Notes: a model not told the origin generated them from the sequence alone. A stretch of 64,000 nucleotides of DNA from Candidatus Gastranaerophilales bacterium (GCA_944324915.1 CALUYD010000008.1:1-64000), one strand, 5' to 3'. Positions 24,608 through 34,160 are shown, counted from the first letter of the stretch. Translations and numbers: made by a program.

Positions 24608-26011
24608 ATGGAAAAACTTTTAGAAATTCTAACCGTAAATCAAATAGAAACACTTTCTTATTTTTCAAGCGAGCTATTTTGCTCAATAGGAATAATTATA
24701 AACTTATTTTTCTTTTTATTTTTAAGAAAAGTGAGCAATATAAAACAAATCTCAGACCTTAGCACATTTATTGCCTTATCATTAGCTACAATTAGCTCTT
24801 TTGGCATTTATTTAAAAAACAAATTTATTTTTGGAGAAATAAATTTCAGCTTATTTAGAGGAGATTTGAACTATACAAATGAAAGTTTACTTTTTAAAAC
24901 GTTAATCTATTTATTTTTTGCAATATTTATTTTGTGCACCTATAAATTAACAAAAAAAGCACGTTTTAATGCCGGTTTAATAAATTCATGCCTGCTTTTT
25001 ATTGCAATTATGTCAGGTTTATTAATCCAAATAGAAAACGGGATTTTAGCCTTTTTAATACTTGATATATGCTCATTTTTTATCTATAAATTCGCTTCAA
25101 ATATGAGATTAAGAAAATATGAAATCTATTCTCCTGATTTTGTATTAATGAGTGCAAGCGCAAGCATTTTATTTTATTCTTTTTATCTTTTGTCTTATTG
25201 GATAAAAGATGATTTACAGCTTGAAATAATTCAAGTGTGCGTAGTGTGTGCCTTATTATTTAAAGCGGGATTATTTCCAATATACAATTATAGTCTAAAT
25301 CGCTATACAAAAAATAATATTCCTTATTCAATATTACTTTTTGGATTTTTGCCATATTTAGGTGTTATAACATTTATAAAATTTATTCAAAATATTGATT
25401 TTTCAAACAAAGTATTTTTTATAACTTTGAGTATTTTTGCCCTAATTAGCGCATTAAGTTTTGCAATTAATGCTTTTAGAGCAAAAAATCTGGTTAAATT
25501 TTTTGCAAATATAACATATACAAACTGCGCATTTTATATAATTTCAGCTCTTTTTATGCAAGATAATTCATTAATATTTAATACAATATTTATGTCTATA
25601 TTTTTAACTTTTGGCTTATATTCAATGCTTGCAATTTTAAAAATAAATTTAAAACTAGAAAAAATAAATATCACATCTTTAAAAAATCTTTTTATTAAAA
25701 ATAGGGGTTTTTGTGTGTTATTTTCTATTTTAGTTTTAGTTGGTTCAAATGTAATTCCAAATAGTATTTTTATAAATAATCTTGAACTTTTAGATGGAAT
25801 TTATAAATTTGATAAAATAGGCTCTTATTTTGTTATTTCTTTTCTGTTTTTTGAATTATTAATAATTTTAAATACATTCAAAATAATAAAAGGAATTTAT
25901 AGCACACAAAAGCTCATAAAACCGCAAGATAAATTCAAAAAAAGAACAACGCCTAATTACGTTGTCCCTTTTATTGTTATATTTTTAATAACGATATTAA
26001 TTTTTCTATAA
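24608..26011 (+). CDS. NuoN-like antiporter-family membrane protein, degenerate
   Basis: 467 aa, about 13-14 transmembrane helices. VCALLFKAGLFPIYNYSLNRYTKNNIPYS around residues 215-245 matches the NuoN stretch FKLSAVPFHxWAPDVYEGAPTP, and here the lysine is retained. SGLLIQIENGILAFLILDICSFFIY recalls the discontinuous helix with its glutamate. It is the best preserved of the three. An AAGAGGA Shine-Dalgarno precedes the ATG, 13 nt after the previous stop. No other Nuo, Mrp or hydrogenase gene is adjacent. It ends 6 bp inside the convergent gene at 26006. Confidence 0.7.
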   Translation: MEKLLEILTVNQIETLSYFSSELFCSIGIIINLFFFLFLRKVSNIKQISDLSTFIALSLATISSFGIYLKNKFIFGEINFSLFRGDLNYTNESLLFKTLIYLFFAIFILCTYKLTKKARFNAGLINSCLLFIAIMSGLLIQIENGILAFLILDICSFFIYKFASNMRLRKYEIYSPDFVLMSASASILFYSFYLLSYWIKDDLQLEIIQVCVVCALLFKAGLFPIYNYSLNRYTKNNIPYSILLFGFLPYLGVITFIKFIQNIDFSNKVFFITLSIFALISALSFAINAFRAKNLVKFFANITYTNCAFYIISALFMQDNSLIFNTIFMSIFLTFGLYSMLAILKINLKLEKINITSLKNLFIKNRGFCVLFSILVLVGSNVIPNSIFINNLELLDGIYKFDKIGSYFVISFLFFELLIILNTFKIIKGIYSTQKLIKPQDKFKKRTTPNYVVPFIVIFLITILIFL

Positions 26012-26368
26012 GTTTTCAATTGGTGCATTTTCAACTTTTTGAGTTGTATAGCTTGTTTCTTCACCATCCCAAGTATTTGTGAAGTTAACTTGATGTTCGC
26101 CAAATAAATCGTCTTCTTGAGTAGGATCGACATACAATTTTAAACGATGATATGGGCTTGGTTTTTTAGCTACATTAAAACGTCTTTGATATTTACCATT
26201 TACGCCTTGATTATGATATTTAACGGTATCAATCACTCTTAGTGCACTTTCTGAATATCCTTGAGCACGAAGTGTATCAATATCGCTTGTTTTTGCTTCA
26301 TCAATTGCTGCGAAAGAAATATTTGTTATAAGAATACTTAAAGCAAATAAAACTACTGACTTTTTCAT
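26006..26368 (-). CDS. Small secreted protein of unknown function
   Basis: 120 aa with a clear signal peptide (MKKSVVLFALSILITNISFA, then AIDEA), so the mature form of about 100 aa is exported. The mature part is polar, with no cysteines. RAQGYSESALRVIDTVKYHN could be a helix and KPSPYHRLKLYVDPTQEDD an extended segment. AGGGG lies 7 nt before the ATG. No family recognised. It sits between the NuoL-like operon and ispG. Confidence 0.65.
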   Translation of the reverse strand: MKKSVVLFALSILITNISFAAIDEAKTSDIDTLRAQGYSESALRVIDTVKYHNQGVNGKYQRRFNVAKKPSPYHRLKLYVDPTQEDDLFGEHQVNFTNTWDGEETSYTTQKVENAPIENL

Positions 26369-26437
26369 AAATAACCCCTATAAATTATCCTTTAGTAACA
26401 TTATATACTATATTGATAAATTTACAAAATTCTTTAC

Positions 26438-27487
26438 TTAAATTTTTAAATCTTGTTTTATCATTTTTTCCAATTCTTCAAGCAAAATTTCTTGAGGAAC
26501 TTTTTTAATCATTTCACCTTTTTTAAAAATATAACCTTCACCAATTGCTCCTGCTATTCCATAATCAGCTCCTGCTGCTTCTTTTGGTCCATTTACAGGA
26601 CAACCCATAGTAGCAATTGTAATAGGATAATCTAAATCACAAAATCTTTCTTCAACTTTTTTAGCTAAACCTATTAAATCTATCTGAGTTCTTCCGCAAG
26701 TGGGACAAGAAATAAAATTAACTCCTTGTTTTCTTAAACCCAATGTTTTTAAAATTTCTTTAGCTAATTTTACTTCTTCAACAGGATCTTCAGTTAATGA
26801 CACTCTTATAGTGTCGCCTATTCCTTGAGCTAAAAGAGCACCTATTCCAATGGAAGATTTTACAATTCCGCCCCTTAGCGTCCCTGCTTCAGTTAATCCT
26901 ACATGTAAAGGGTATGGAATTTCATTATAAATTTTTTGATAAGCTCTAATAGTTGTCATAACATCAGACGATTTTAGAGATACTTTTATCAAATGAAAAT
27001 CTAAATCTTCAAGAATTTTAATATGTCTTTTTGCTGAAATTACCATTTTTTCTTCAAGTGACAATTCTTTATTTTCATATAAATCTTTTTCTAATGAACC
27101 AGCATTAACCCCAATTCTTATTGGTGTATTTGTGCTTTTTGCCATTTCAACAACTTTTTTAGTGTGTTCAATAGAACCAATATTACCGGGGTTAATTCTA
27201 AGAGCATCAATTCCATTATCCATAGCCATCAGAGCTAATCTATAATCAAAATGAATATCTGCAACGGTAGGAATTGGTGAATTTTTAACAATTTCTTTTA
27301 GTGCTTGAGCGCAATTTTTATTTAAAACAGCAAGTCTAATAATTTCACAACCTTCGTTTGCAAGTTTTTCTATTTGATTTAGAGTTGCTTTTATATCGTC
27401 TGTTTTAGTATTTGTCATTGATTGAATTGAAATTGGCGCACCTGCTCCTATTTCAACATTTCCGATTTTAATTTTAATTTTTTCCAT
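26438..27487 (-). CDS. ispG: (E)-4-hydroxy-3-methylbut-2-enyl-diphosphate synthase
   Basis: Penultimate enzyme of the MEP isoprenoid pathway, reducing MEcPP to HMBPP. 349 aa. The N-terminal TIM barrel begins around VEIGAGAPISIQSMTNTKTDD. The [4Fe-4S] ligands are in FISCPTCGRTQIDL and IATMGCPVNGPKEAAGADYG. An AGGA Shine-Dalgarno precedes the ATG. It is a single gene between terminator-poor AT-rich gaps. Confidence 0.96.
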   Translation of the reverse strand: MEKIKIKIGNVEIGAGAPISIQSMTNTKTDDIKATLNQIEKLANEGCEIIRLAVLNKNCAQALKEIVKNSPIPTVADIHFDYRLALMAMDNGIDALRINPGNIGSIEHTKKVVEMAKSTNTPIRIGVNAGSLEKDLYENKELSLEEKMVISAKRHIKILEDLDFHLIKVSLKSSDVMTTIRAYQKIYNEIPYPLHVGLTEAGTLRGGIVKSSIGIGALLAQGIGDTIRVSLTEDPVEEVKLAKEILKTLGLRKQGVNFISCPTCGRTQIDLIGLAKKVEERFCDLDYPITIATMGCPVNGPKEAAGADYGIAGAIGEGYIFKKGEMIKKVPQEILLEELEKMIKQDLKI

Positions 27488-27555
27488 GGCATATTCCTGT
27501 ATAAATTTATGGTAAAATCATAACATAAAATTTATTTTCAAGGGGAGAAAGCAAA

Positions 27556-28290
27556 ATGAAAATAGCCGTTATTTCAGATATACACGCAAATAAAGACGCA
27601 CTAGAAGAAGTTTTAAAAGATATTAAAATCTTCAATCCTGATATGATTTTTTGTCTTGGAGATTTAATTTTAGCAGGATACAACCCCAATTTTGTTTGCG
27701 AGAAAATTTTTGAACTTAAGAATTTATTTGGTGATAATTTTAAAATCATTCAAGGCAACACCGATAAAATGGTTGCAAATTGCAACTTGCAATTAATTGA
27801 AGACACTAAAAAGGCATTCCCTTGCATGGGCTATTCATTAGAAGAAGATGTGAAAATAACAGATAAAAAATATATTGATTTTGTTAGAAATTTACCCGAG
27901 AAAAAAAGAGTTATAGTTAACAACCTAAAAATTGATTTAGTTCATGGTTCTCCAAGAAACCAAAGCGAAAATATTTATCCGGACTTATTACCTGAAACAG
28001 TTGAAGAAATGGTAAAAGATAGCGACGCTGATTTAATCTTGTGCGGTCATACGCATATTCCTTGCGGATATAGCTTAAATTCAAACAAGACAATAATTAA
28101 CGCAGGCTCAGTAGGAAGATCAATGACATCTGATAAAAATGCGCTTTACCTTCAATTAACTATTGATAAAGAAGGAAAATTCTTCAGCGAACATCGCATA
28201 ATAAAATATAATAACGAGCTTGTTTCAAAACATATTTTAGCTCGTGGTTTTAAACATTGTGAAGATTTAGCGAGCATGTATATTGCGTAA
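27556..28290 (+). CDS. YfcE-type metallophosphoesterase
   Basis: 244 aa. All calcineurin-like metal motifs are present: SDIHAN (D8, H10), CLGDLI, GNTDK, LVHGSPRN and CGHTHIP. The family hydrolyses phosphodiesters or phosphomonoesters, and the substrate cannot be told from sequence. A GGGGAG Shine-Dalgarno precedes the ATG. The next gene starts inside its last codons. Confidence 0.88.
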   Translation: MKIAVISDIHANKDALEEVLKDIKIFNPDMIFCLGDLILAGYNPNFVCEKIFELKNLFGDNFKIIQGNTDKMVANCNLQLIEDTKKAFPCMGYSLEEDVKITDKKYIDFVRNLPEKKRVIVNNLKIDLVHGSPRNQSENIYPDLLPETVEEMVKDSDADLILCGHTHIPCGYSLNSNKTIINAGSVGRSMTSDKNALYLQLTIDKEGKFFSEHRIIKYNNELVSKHILARGFKHCEDLASMYIA

Positions 28291-30175
28291 AGTAATTTTA
28301 TTTTTAGCAATTATATCTTTTATTTTAAGTCTTATTTTTTTAAGACATCATTTTAGCGTATTTTATTTTCAAAATGATATTAATAAAATCGCAGTCAATA
28401 TTGAAATGCCTAAAAATAAAGAAATTTATGTTTGTTTTAATAAAAATTGCGATTTAATGAATTTTAAAAATGACATTTATTCTTATAAACTAAATCAAGA
28501 AAACAAATTATTTTATAAAGGAATAGTAAATGAAATAGAATTTTTATCAGACAAAAAGACACTATATGATATTAAAAAAATAGATTTATTTTTAGCAAAC
28601 GATTATAAAGAAATAAAACCAAATACAAAAAATATAATAAAAACAGATTTTTTAGATAAATATTCTCTAAAAATTGATTTGAATAACAATAAAACTTTAA
28701 TCCAAAAATTAGGAGTGTATTTTGAAGGAATATTTTATAATTGGTATTTTTATTTAATTAGCTATATTTTGATATTAATTTATCTTATTAAATATCAAAA
28801 AAGATTTGATTTTAAAATTAAACATCCGATTTTTCTTATTTTATTTTTAGCGCTATTTTTAAGATTATCCCATATTGATTTTATTCCTTTATGGAATGAT
28901 GAATTGTATGTTTTAACTTATATATCTGATTTAGGCAAAAATTTTAATTTGCAAAATATATTCCAAGACCCCGGAAATCCGCCTTTGTTTTTCATTTTAT
29001 CCAATATTTGGCTTTATTTTTTCCACAAAAGCATTTTTGCAATTAGATTTTTAACTGTCATTTTAGGGGTTTTTGAGGTTTATTTAGCTTATTTTGTTTT
29101 AAAAAAAGTTTTAGATAAAAAAATAGCACTAGTTGCTTCTTTTTTAAATGCAATTAATATTTTTATAATCTTAGAATCGAATGAAATAAGATGTTATATT
29201 TTAGCTATGATACTTACTATATTTGGTTTTTGGAGATTTCTTGAGCTAAAAAATAACTATTCAAACAAAAATTTATTTTTATATTTAATTTCTTTGATTT
29301 TGCTTTTTAACACACATTATTATTGTATTTTATATGGTTTAGCAAATTTTATTTTAGGTTTATTTATCTTCAAAAAGAAAAGTTTAAAGTTTATCTTATG
29401 TAATTTTTTGGCTTTTTTAAGTTTTATACCTTATTTATTTATAACTATTTTAAAAAAATCATTTGACCCTAATTTTAATACTTGGCTTGAAAAACCAAGT
29501 TTAGATGTCATAAATAATCACATTATTTTTTATTTTGGAAATATTATATTTTTTATATTAACTGTTATTTTTACTATTTTCATAATCAAAAAACTAAAAG
29601 ATAAACAAAAAGAAATTTTTATTTATAACATTTTAGTGATTTCAATAGTTTTTATTTTTGCTTATTTAATTTCAATATTTATTAAACCGATATTATTTGA
29701 AAGATATTTCTGCATATTTTTACCGCTTTTAATAATAAATAGCGCAATAATTTTAAATATCGATTTTAAAACAAAATATCAGCCTTTAATATTTTTAACC
29801 ATACTTTTATTTTCCATAAATATGCCAAAATATGAAAATTTTAATTTATTTTCAAATATTGATTTAATGGCAAAATATTCTTCATTTGACTATAAAAATC
29901 ATAATCTTGAGAGTTATTTTATAATACCTGATAGAAAAGATTATGTTAAATATTACCCCAAAATACCCTCTAATAAGGTTATTGTTTCAAACTTCGGTAT
30001 TAGAGAAGATATTGATTTGATAGAATTTTATTTATCTCAAACAAACAATAGAAAAAATCTTATTTTATATTTAAGCGAAATTTGTATTAATTCAAAAATA
30101 AAATATTCTGACAAATTAGATATAAAAAAGATTGATACAACAATTGTCCCGATATATAAAATTGTGATAAAATAA
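28283..30175 (+). CDS. GT39-like membrane glycosyltransferase
   Basis: 630 aa from a TTG start that overlaps the previous gene by 8 nt. The first ATG would delete the first membrane helix, so TTG is preferred. It has around 12 hydrophobic segments. After the second comes LWNDELYVL near residue 205, the acidic loop typical of GT-C enzymes that use lipid-linked sugars (PMT/ArnT family), followed by DPGNPPLFFIL. It probably transfers a sugar from a polyprenyl-phosphate donor to protein or lipid on the outer face of the inner membrane. The acceptor is unknown. Confidence 0.75.
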   Translation: MRKVILFLAIISFILSLIFLRHHFSVFYFQNDINKIAVNIEMPKNKEIYVCFNKNCDLMNFKNDIYSYKLNQENKLFYKGIVNEIEFLSDKKTLYDIKKIDLFLANDYKEIKPNTKNIIKTDFLDKYSLKIDLNNNKTLIQKLGVYFEGIFYNWYFYLISYILILIYLIKYQKRFDFKIKHPIFLILFLALFLRLSHIDFIPLWNDELYVLTYISDLGKNFNLQNIFQDPGNPPLFFILSNIWLYFFHKSIFAIRFLTVILGVFEVYLAYFVLKKVLDKKIALVASFLNAINIFIILESNEIRCYILAMILTIFGFWRFLELKNNYSNKNLFLYLISLILLFNTHYYCILYGLANFILGLFIFKKKSLKFILCNFLAFLSFIPYLFITILKKSFDPNFNTWLEKPSLDVINNHIIFYFGNIIFFILTVIFTIFIIKKLKDKQKEIFIYNILVISIVFIFAYLISIFIKPILFERYFCIFLPLLIINSAIILNIDFKTKYQPLIFLTILLFSINMPKYENFNLFSNIDLMAKYSSFDYKNHNLESYFIIPDRKDYVKYYPKIPSNKVIVSNFGIREDIDLIEFYLSQTNNRKNLILYLSEICINSKIKYSDKLDIKKIDTTIVPIYKIVIK

Positions 30176-30192
30176 ACAAAAAAAGGAAAAAT

Positions 30193-31341
30193 ATGGCTAA
30201 TTTAGAAATTTTACACCAAAAAGCAGCAACTCTATACGAAGAAAGACAATTAGAAGAAGCACTAAAAATATATGAAGAAATAATTAAATTAAATCCTGCT
30301 GATGAAGTAGCTCTTTCTTGCACTATGGATATTTATTTAGAGCTTGATGATAAATTTAATTATTATTTATCAAGAGCTAATGTTAATATTGCGCAAGGTA
30401 AAATGGAATATGCCATAAACGATACAAAAAAAGCACTCGATATTGATATGGAAAATATTGATGCAAGAAGAAAACTCGCAAGATTATACAAAGTCGACAA
30501 CAAAACCCTAAAAGCCATAGATGAATTTTTAAGATTATTGGAATACAACGAAAAAGATTATGACGCTTATTTAGAACTTGTAGATTTATATATGAAAGAA
30601 GATAGCATAGAAAGCGCCATTTCTATTGCAAAAAAAGCAAATGAAATTTTTGAAAATGACCCTACTATGAGAAATCTTTTAGCTCAACTTTATTTTAGAG
30701 CAAACGATTTTAAAATGGCTCTTGAAGTTGTTGAAGATGATTTATTAAAAATTAAAATCTTACTTCAAGATGAACAAAATGACCTTGCTAAGGAATTAAT
30801 GGATAAAATTGAATATTCAAAATTAAACGATTTTCAAAAGAAAAATTATCACGTCCTGAAAGCTCAATATCTTTATAATTTAGAAGATTACCAACAAGCA
30901 CTTAATGAAATTGATAATTATGTAAAATTTGGCACGCCTGATGCAGTTTCTTTTCAAATGAGAGCTTTAATTTATGAAGGATTAAATGATGAATTTAGCG
31001 CTTATTTAAATTGGGGCTTTTGCAAAAAATTACAAGGAAAATTTGATGAAGCTATTGTTGAATTTCATAACGCTTATCAAAAAAATCCAAATAATAAAAC
31101 AGTTTTAATTGAATTGGCAAACCTATATCAAAGAAACAAGGAACGCTTTGTTGCAATTGAATATTGGGAAAAAGTTTACGCAATAGATAAAGACGAGCAA
31201 GCTCGAGAAATCTTAGCAGAATTTTATTATTCCGAAGGAAATTTCGATAAAGCGGAACAATACGGCAAAGTCATCGAAAGAAAAGAAGAAAATTATGTCG
31301 GATTAATTGACAAGATTATGGCATTTTTTGCAAAAAAATAA
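30193..31341 (+). CDS. Tetratricopeptide-repeat protein
   Basis: 382 aa and all helical, made of about nine TPR-like units, e.g. AATLYEERQLEEALKIYEEII at the N-terminus, AKKANEIFENDPTMRNLLAQLY, and FDEAIVEFHNAYQKNPNNKTVLIELANLY. No signal peptide, so probably cytosolic and a scaffold for protein interactions. It starts 17 nt after the glycosyltransferase, with an AAGGA Shine-Dalgarno, and is likely in the same operon. Confidence 0.85.
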   Translation: MANLEILHQKAATLYEERQLEEALKIYEEIIKLNPADEVALSCTMDIYLELDDKFNYYLSRANVNIAQGKMEYAINDTKKALDIDMENIDARRKLARLYKVDNKTLKAIDEFLRLLEYNEKDYDAYLELVDLYMKEDSIESAISIAKKANEIFENDPTMRNLLAQLYFRANDFKMALEVVEDDLLKIKILLQDEQNDLAKELMDKIEYSKLNDFQKKNYHVLKAQYLYNLEDYQQALNEIDNYVKFGTPDAVSFQMRALIYEGLNDEFSAYLNWGFCKKLQGKFDEAIVEFHNAYQKNPNNKTVLIELANLYQRNKERFVAIEYWEKVYAIDKDEQAREILAEFYYSEGNFDKAEQYGKVIERKEENYVGLIDKIMAFFAKK

Positions 31342-31353
31342 TAAAATAAAATT

Positions 31354-31500
31354 ATGGATAAAAAAGATTTAAACTCTATTGAAAATAGAACTGACAAAAT
31401 GCAAGATAAAATCAATAAAATGAGAATGATTTTATGCGATAAAGAAAAATGCAAAGAAATAGCGCAAAAACTTTGCGCTTATATTTCTAAAAATTCTTAA
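31354..31500 (+). CDS. Possible small protein with three cysteines
   Basis: A 48-codon frame starting MDKKDLNSIENRTDKMQDKI and ending CAYISKNS, read from 31354. Three cysteines near the middle and end (LCDKEKCKEIAQKLC) could bind metal. It follows the TPR gene by 12 nt and ends 2 nt before the convergent gene, so it fits the gap exactly. The codon use is the same AT-rich lysine pattern as its neighbours. There is no good Shine-Dalgarno. It also carries a hairpin (GCGCAAA/TTTGCGC at 31462-31478). Confidence 0.4.
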   Translation: MDKKDLNSIENRTDKMQDKINKMRMILCDKEKCKEIAQKLCAYISKNS

Positions 31501-31502
31501 TT

Positions 31503-32429
31503 TCAACTAATTGCTTTTGCCAAATTTTTATAGACAACATTTAATTCATAAGTACCCATTTTATCGTCCGTAAAATAAGCATATTCGCCAATCGGGATAC
31601 CTGCATATTTATTATGTTTTAAATGTTTATATTTATTTGAAAATGTTGCGGTTGATAATGCTCTATTTTTGAAATTAAAACTTTGAATTTCAAAATGTTG
31701 TTTCCTGATACTTGTATCATTCAAACTACTTGAAAATGCATCAGTTGTAATACTTGGAATAAACTTGCAACTATATTTTTGCTCAATACCCGATTTAATT
31801 TTAGATAAAGTATTCAATAAAACATCATAAACATTATCGTAATTATAAAAATTATGAGATGTAAATATCAAAACATCGCTTTTTGATACTTTAGAATTTT
31901 GCTCGATATTTTGTAAAATTTGAGAAATCTTATCATACACCGCATTATTTATATGAGTTTTAACATCTTTTGAAATCGGATTTTTTATACCCTCATAATC
32001 AATAGATAAACAAATTGAATATGTTCGAATTGAATCAAAACGAGCCATATAACTTTTTTGTTCTTCTAAAATTTCTTTTCTTCTTCTTTTTTCTTCGCTC
32101 GTTTTATATTGATTTATCATAGTTTCTTCTGTTTTATCAAGAAAATATTGAAAAATCGAAATAGGAACAATAGCACCCACTAGCATCAAACTCGTATTTA
32201 AATAAATATTAGTCGATGTATCGCCTAAATTTAAAAAACTTGCCAAAGGCTCAAATACAACCTTGCCATATTCATAAAATATTTCATCTGAAATAGCACC
32301 AAGCCAGAATAAAAAATATCCCAAGCTCAACACGCTTAATAAAATTACAGCGCTAAATAAAAATCTTCTAATTTGCAAAAACCTATCTCTTACGCTTAAA
32401 TCGTAAGAATTGTAATATTCTTCTCTCAT
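31503..32429 (-). CDS. Membrane protein with a C-terminal cytosolic alpha/beta domain
   Basis: 308 aa. Two transmembrane helices (about residues 25-47 and 78-98) enclose a ~30-residue loop. A short coiled stretch follows (KTSEEKRRRKEILEEQKSYMA), then a ~190-residue soluble domain. That domain has alternating strands and helices (YSICLSIDYEGI; DVLIFTSHNFYNYDNVYDVLLNTLSKIKS; EYAYFTDDKMGTYELNVV). The layout recalls membrane-anchored signalling enzymes, but no catalytic motif can be identified. A GAGAGGATG Shine-Dalgarno precedes the ATG. Confidence 0.62.
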   Translation of the reverse strand: MREEYYNSYDLSVRDRFLQIRRFLFSAVILLSVLSLGYFLFWLGAISDEIFYEYGKVVFEPLASFLNLGDTSTNIYLNTSLMLVGAIVPISIFQYFLDKTEETMINQYKTSEEKRRRKEILEEQKSYMARFDSIRTYSICLSIDYEGIKNPISKDVKTHINNAVYDKISQILQNIEQNSKVSKSDVLIFTSHNFYNYDNVYDVLLNTLSKIKSGIEQKYSCKFIPSITTDAFSSSLNDTSIRKQHFEIQSFNFKNRALSTATFSNKYKHLKHNKYAGIPIGEYAYFTDDKMGTYELNVVYKNLAKAIS

Positions 32430-32528
32430 TTATTCATCCTCTCATTTATATAAAGTTTTTTTCTTCAAAAAAATTGCCTAAAATTTTTTATTCATTTATA
32501 CAAATGTTTTTAAAACCCCAAAAAATGT

Positions 32529-32534
32529 TAAAAT
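32529..32534 (+). promoter_or_regulatory. -10 box of a probable leaderless promoter (gene at 32541)
   Basis: TAAAAT with an upstream TG (TGT-TAAAAT) lies exactly 6 nt before the ATG at 32541. Confidence 0.5.
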
Positions 32535-32540
32535 TAGAGT

Positions 32541-32828
32541 ATGAAATTATTTATTTTAATTATTCTATCAATATTTTTTTATCAAACCTCGCAAGCTCAA
32601 GAGGCTGAATTTGGTCAATACCAATATCCTCAATATTTAGGCGTACAACAACAACTTTTAAATCAAAGAAATAACGCCATAAGAAGACAAAGAATTTATA
32701 ATCAAAGCCCCACAAGAAATATACGCTATCCAAATGCTTATAACAGATATCCGAATATTCAGCGCACACAAAATACGAGCATAACTCCAAGACAAAGATA
32801 TTCTGCTCAATATTACAGAAATTTATAA
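32541..32828 (+). CDS. Small secreted protein rich in Gln, Asn, Arg and Tyr
   Basis: 95 aa. A signal peptide (MKLFILIILSIFFYQTSQAQ) is followed by a ~75-residue mature part made of Q, N, R, Y and P with almost no hydrophobic core, e.g. YQYPQYLGVQQQLL and RYPNAYNRYPNIQRT. It is probably intrinsically disordered and very basic, so it may bind the cell envelope or nucleic acid outside the cell. No family recognised. It ends one base before the convergent ychF stop. Confidence 0.6.
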   Translation: MKLFILIILSIFFYQTSQAQEAEFGQYQYPQYLGVQQQLLNQRNNAIRRQRIYNQSPTRNIRYPNAYNRYPNIQRTQNTSITPRQRYSAQYYRNL

Positions 32829-33920
32829 TTAATTGTTAAATCTAAATAGCATTACATCGCCATCTTGAACAACATAATCTTTGCCTTCAAGACGAGCTGT
32901 ACCTTTTTCTCTGGCATTTGCCCAAGAGCCCGCCTCAACAAAATCATCATAAGAAACAACTTCTGCCTTGATAAAGCCTTTTTCAAAATCACTATGAATA
33001 ACGCCGGCTGCCGCAGGAGCTTTTGTTCCTTTTGTAATTGTCCAAGCACGAACTTCTTTTTCGCCTGCTGTAATGTATGTTCTTAAATTTAAAATATCAT
33101 AAGCGGATTTAATCATTCGCTCAATACCGGAATTTTCAATTCCTAATTCCGATAAATATTTTTTAGCTTCTTCTTCGCCAAAATCAACAAGTTCTTCTTC
33201 TAAATTAGCGCAAATTAGAACTACTTGAGCATCAGAGCCGGCAAATTCTTGAACTTTCTTTGTATATTCGTTTCCGTCTTTTAAATCCATTTCAGAAACA
33301 TTAGCGCAATATATAACAGGTTTTGCCATTAAAAGATGACAGAAATGAAGCGCTCTTTTTTCATCAGGCGTAAAGTCTGATGAATCGATAAATTTACCTT
33401 TTTCTAAATAAGGCATACATTTTTTAATAACACTATCTTGAATTAGGGCTTCCTTATCTTGCCCTTTAACTTGTTTTGCAATACGTTTTGAAATATTTTC
33501 CAAAGTAGCTAAATCAGCAAGCGCAAGCTCCATATTTATTGTTTCAATATCATCGATAGGATCAACTTTGCCGTTTACATGGATTGTATTAACATCATCA
33601 AAACATCTTACAACCTGCACAATAGCGTCAACTTCTCTGATATTATGTAAAAATTGGTTTCCTAAGCCTTCGCCTTTACTTGCACCTTTCACAAGACCTG
33701 CAATATCAACAAATTCAATTGCAGTAGGAATAACAGTATCTGTATGAACTAATTCTTTTAATTTATATAATCTTTCATCAGGTACACTTACAACCCCAAC
33801 ATTAGGCTCGATTGTACAAAAAGGATAATTTGCACTTTGAGCATTCTTAGCACTTGTTAATGCATTAAACAGGGTTGATTTTCCAACGTTTGGAAGACCT
33901 ACAATTCCAACTTTTAACAT
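32829..33920 (-). CDS. ychF: Redox-regulated ATPase YchF
   Basis: 363 aa OBG-like P-loop protein that prefers ATP over GTP and binds ribosomes. GLPNVGKSTLFNALTS is the P-loop and DIAGLVKGASKGEGLGNQFL the switch II region. The C-terminal TGS/ubiquitin-like domain shows AWTITKGTKAPAAAG and ends VMLFRFNN. It follows secG by 15 nt. Confidence 0.96.
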   Translation of the reverse strand: MLKVGIVGLPNVGKSTLFNALTSAKNAQSANYPFCTIEPNVGVVSVPDERLYKLKELVHTDTVIPTAIEFVDIAGLVKGASKGEGLGNQFLHNIREVDAIVQVVRCFDDVNTIHVNGKVDPIDDIETINMELALADLATLENISKRIAKQVKGQDKEALIQDSVIKKCMPYLEKGKFIDSSDFTPDEKRALHFCHLLMAKPVIYCANVSEMDLKDGNEYTKKVQEFAGSDAQVVLICANLEEELVDFGEEEAKKYLSELGIENSGIERMIKSAYDILNLRTYITAGEKEVRAWTITKGTKAPAAAGVIHSDFEKGFIKAEVVSYDDFVEAGSWANAREKGTARLEGKDYVVQDGDVMLFRFNN

Positions 33921-33935
33921 ATATTTTCCTTACTT

Positions 33936-34160
33936 TTATTTTAGAATAAAGCCCAATACAAAAGTTGATAAAACAAAAACACCAACAAAGAAATATGTAA
34001 CTTTATTCAAACCTTTTTCTGTTGATTTTTGAGAAGCGAATAATTGACTTGCTGCACCAATTGAAGCCATACCATCGCCTTTTGGTGAATGCAATAAAAT
34101 TAAAAATACACTCAAAATTGCTGATAAAATTTGTATTAAATAAAAAACTTTAGTTGCCAT
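33936..34160 (-). CDS. secG: Preprotein translocase subunit SecG
   Basis: About 74 aa with two transmembrane helices (YLIQILSAILSVFLILL and TYFFVGVFVLSTFVLGFI) and the SecG-type loop SPKGDGMASIGAASQLFASQ. It stimulates SecYE-mediated translocation. The ATG at 34160 is chosen because AAGGA lies 6 nt upstream, not the in-frame TTG two codons earlier. It heads a short operon with ychF. Confidence 0.92.
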   Translation of the reverse strand: MATKVFYLIQILSAILSVFLILLHSPKGDGMASIGAASQLFASQKSTEKGLNKVTYFFVGVFVLSTFVLGFILK

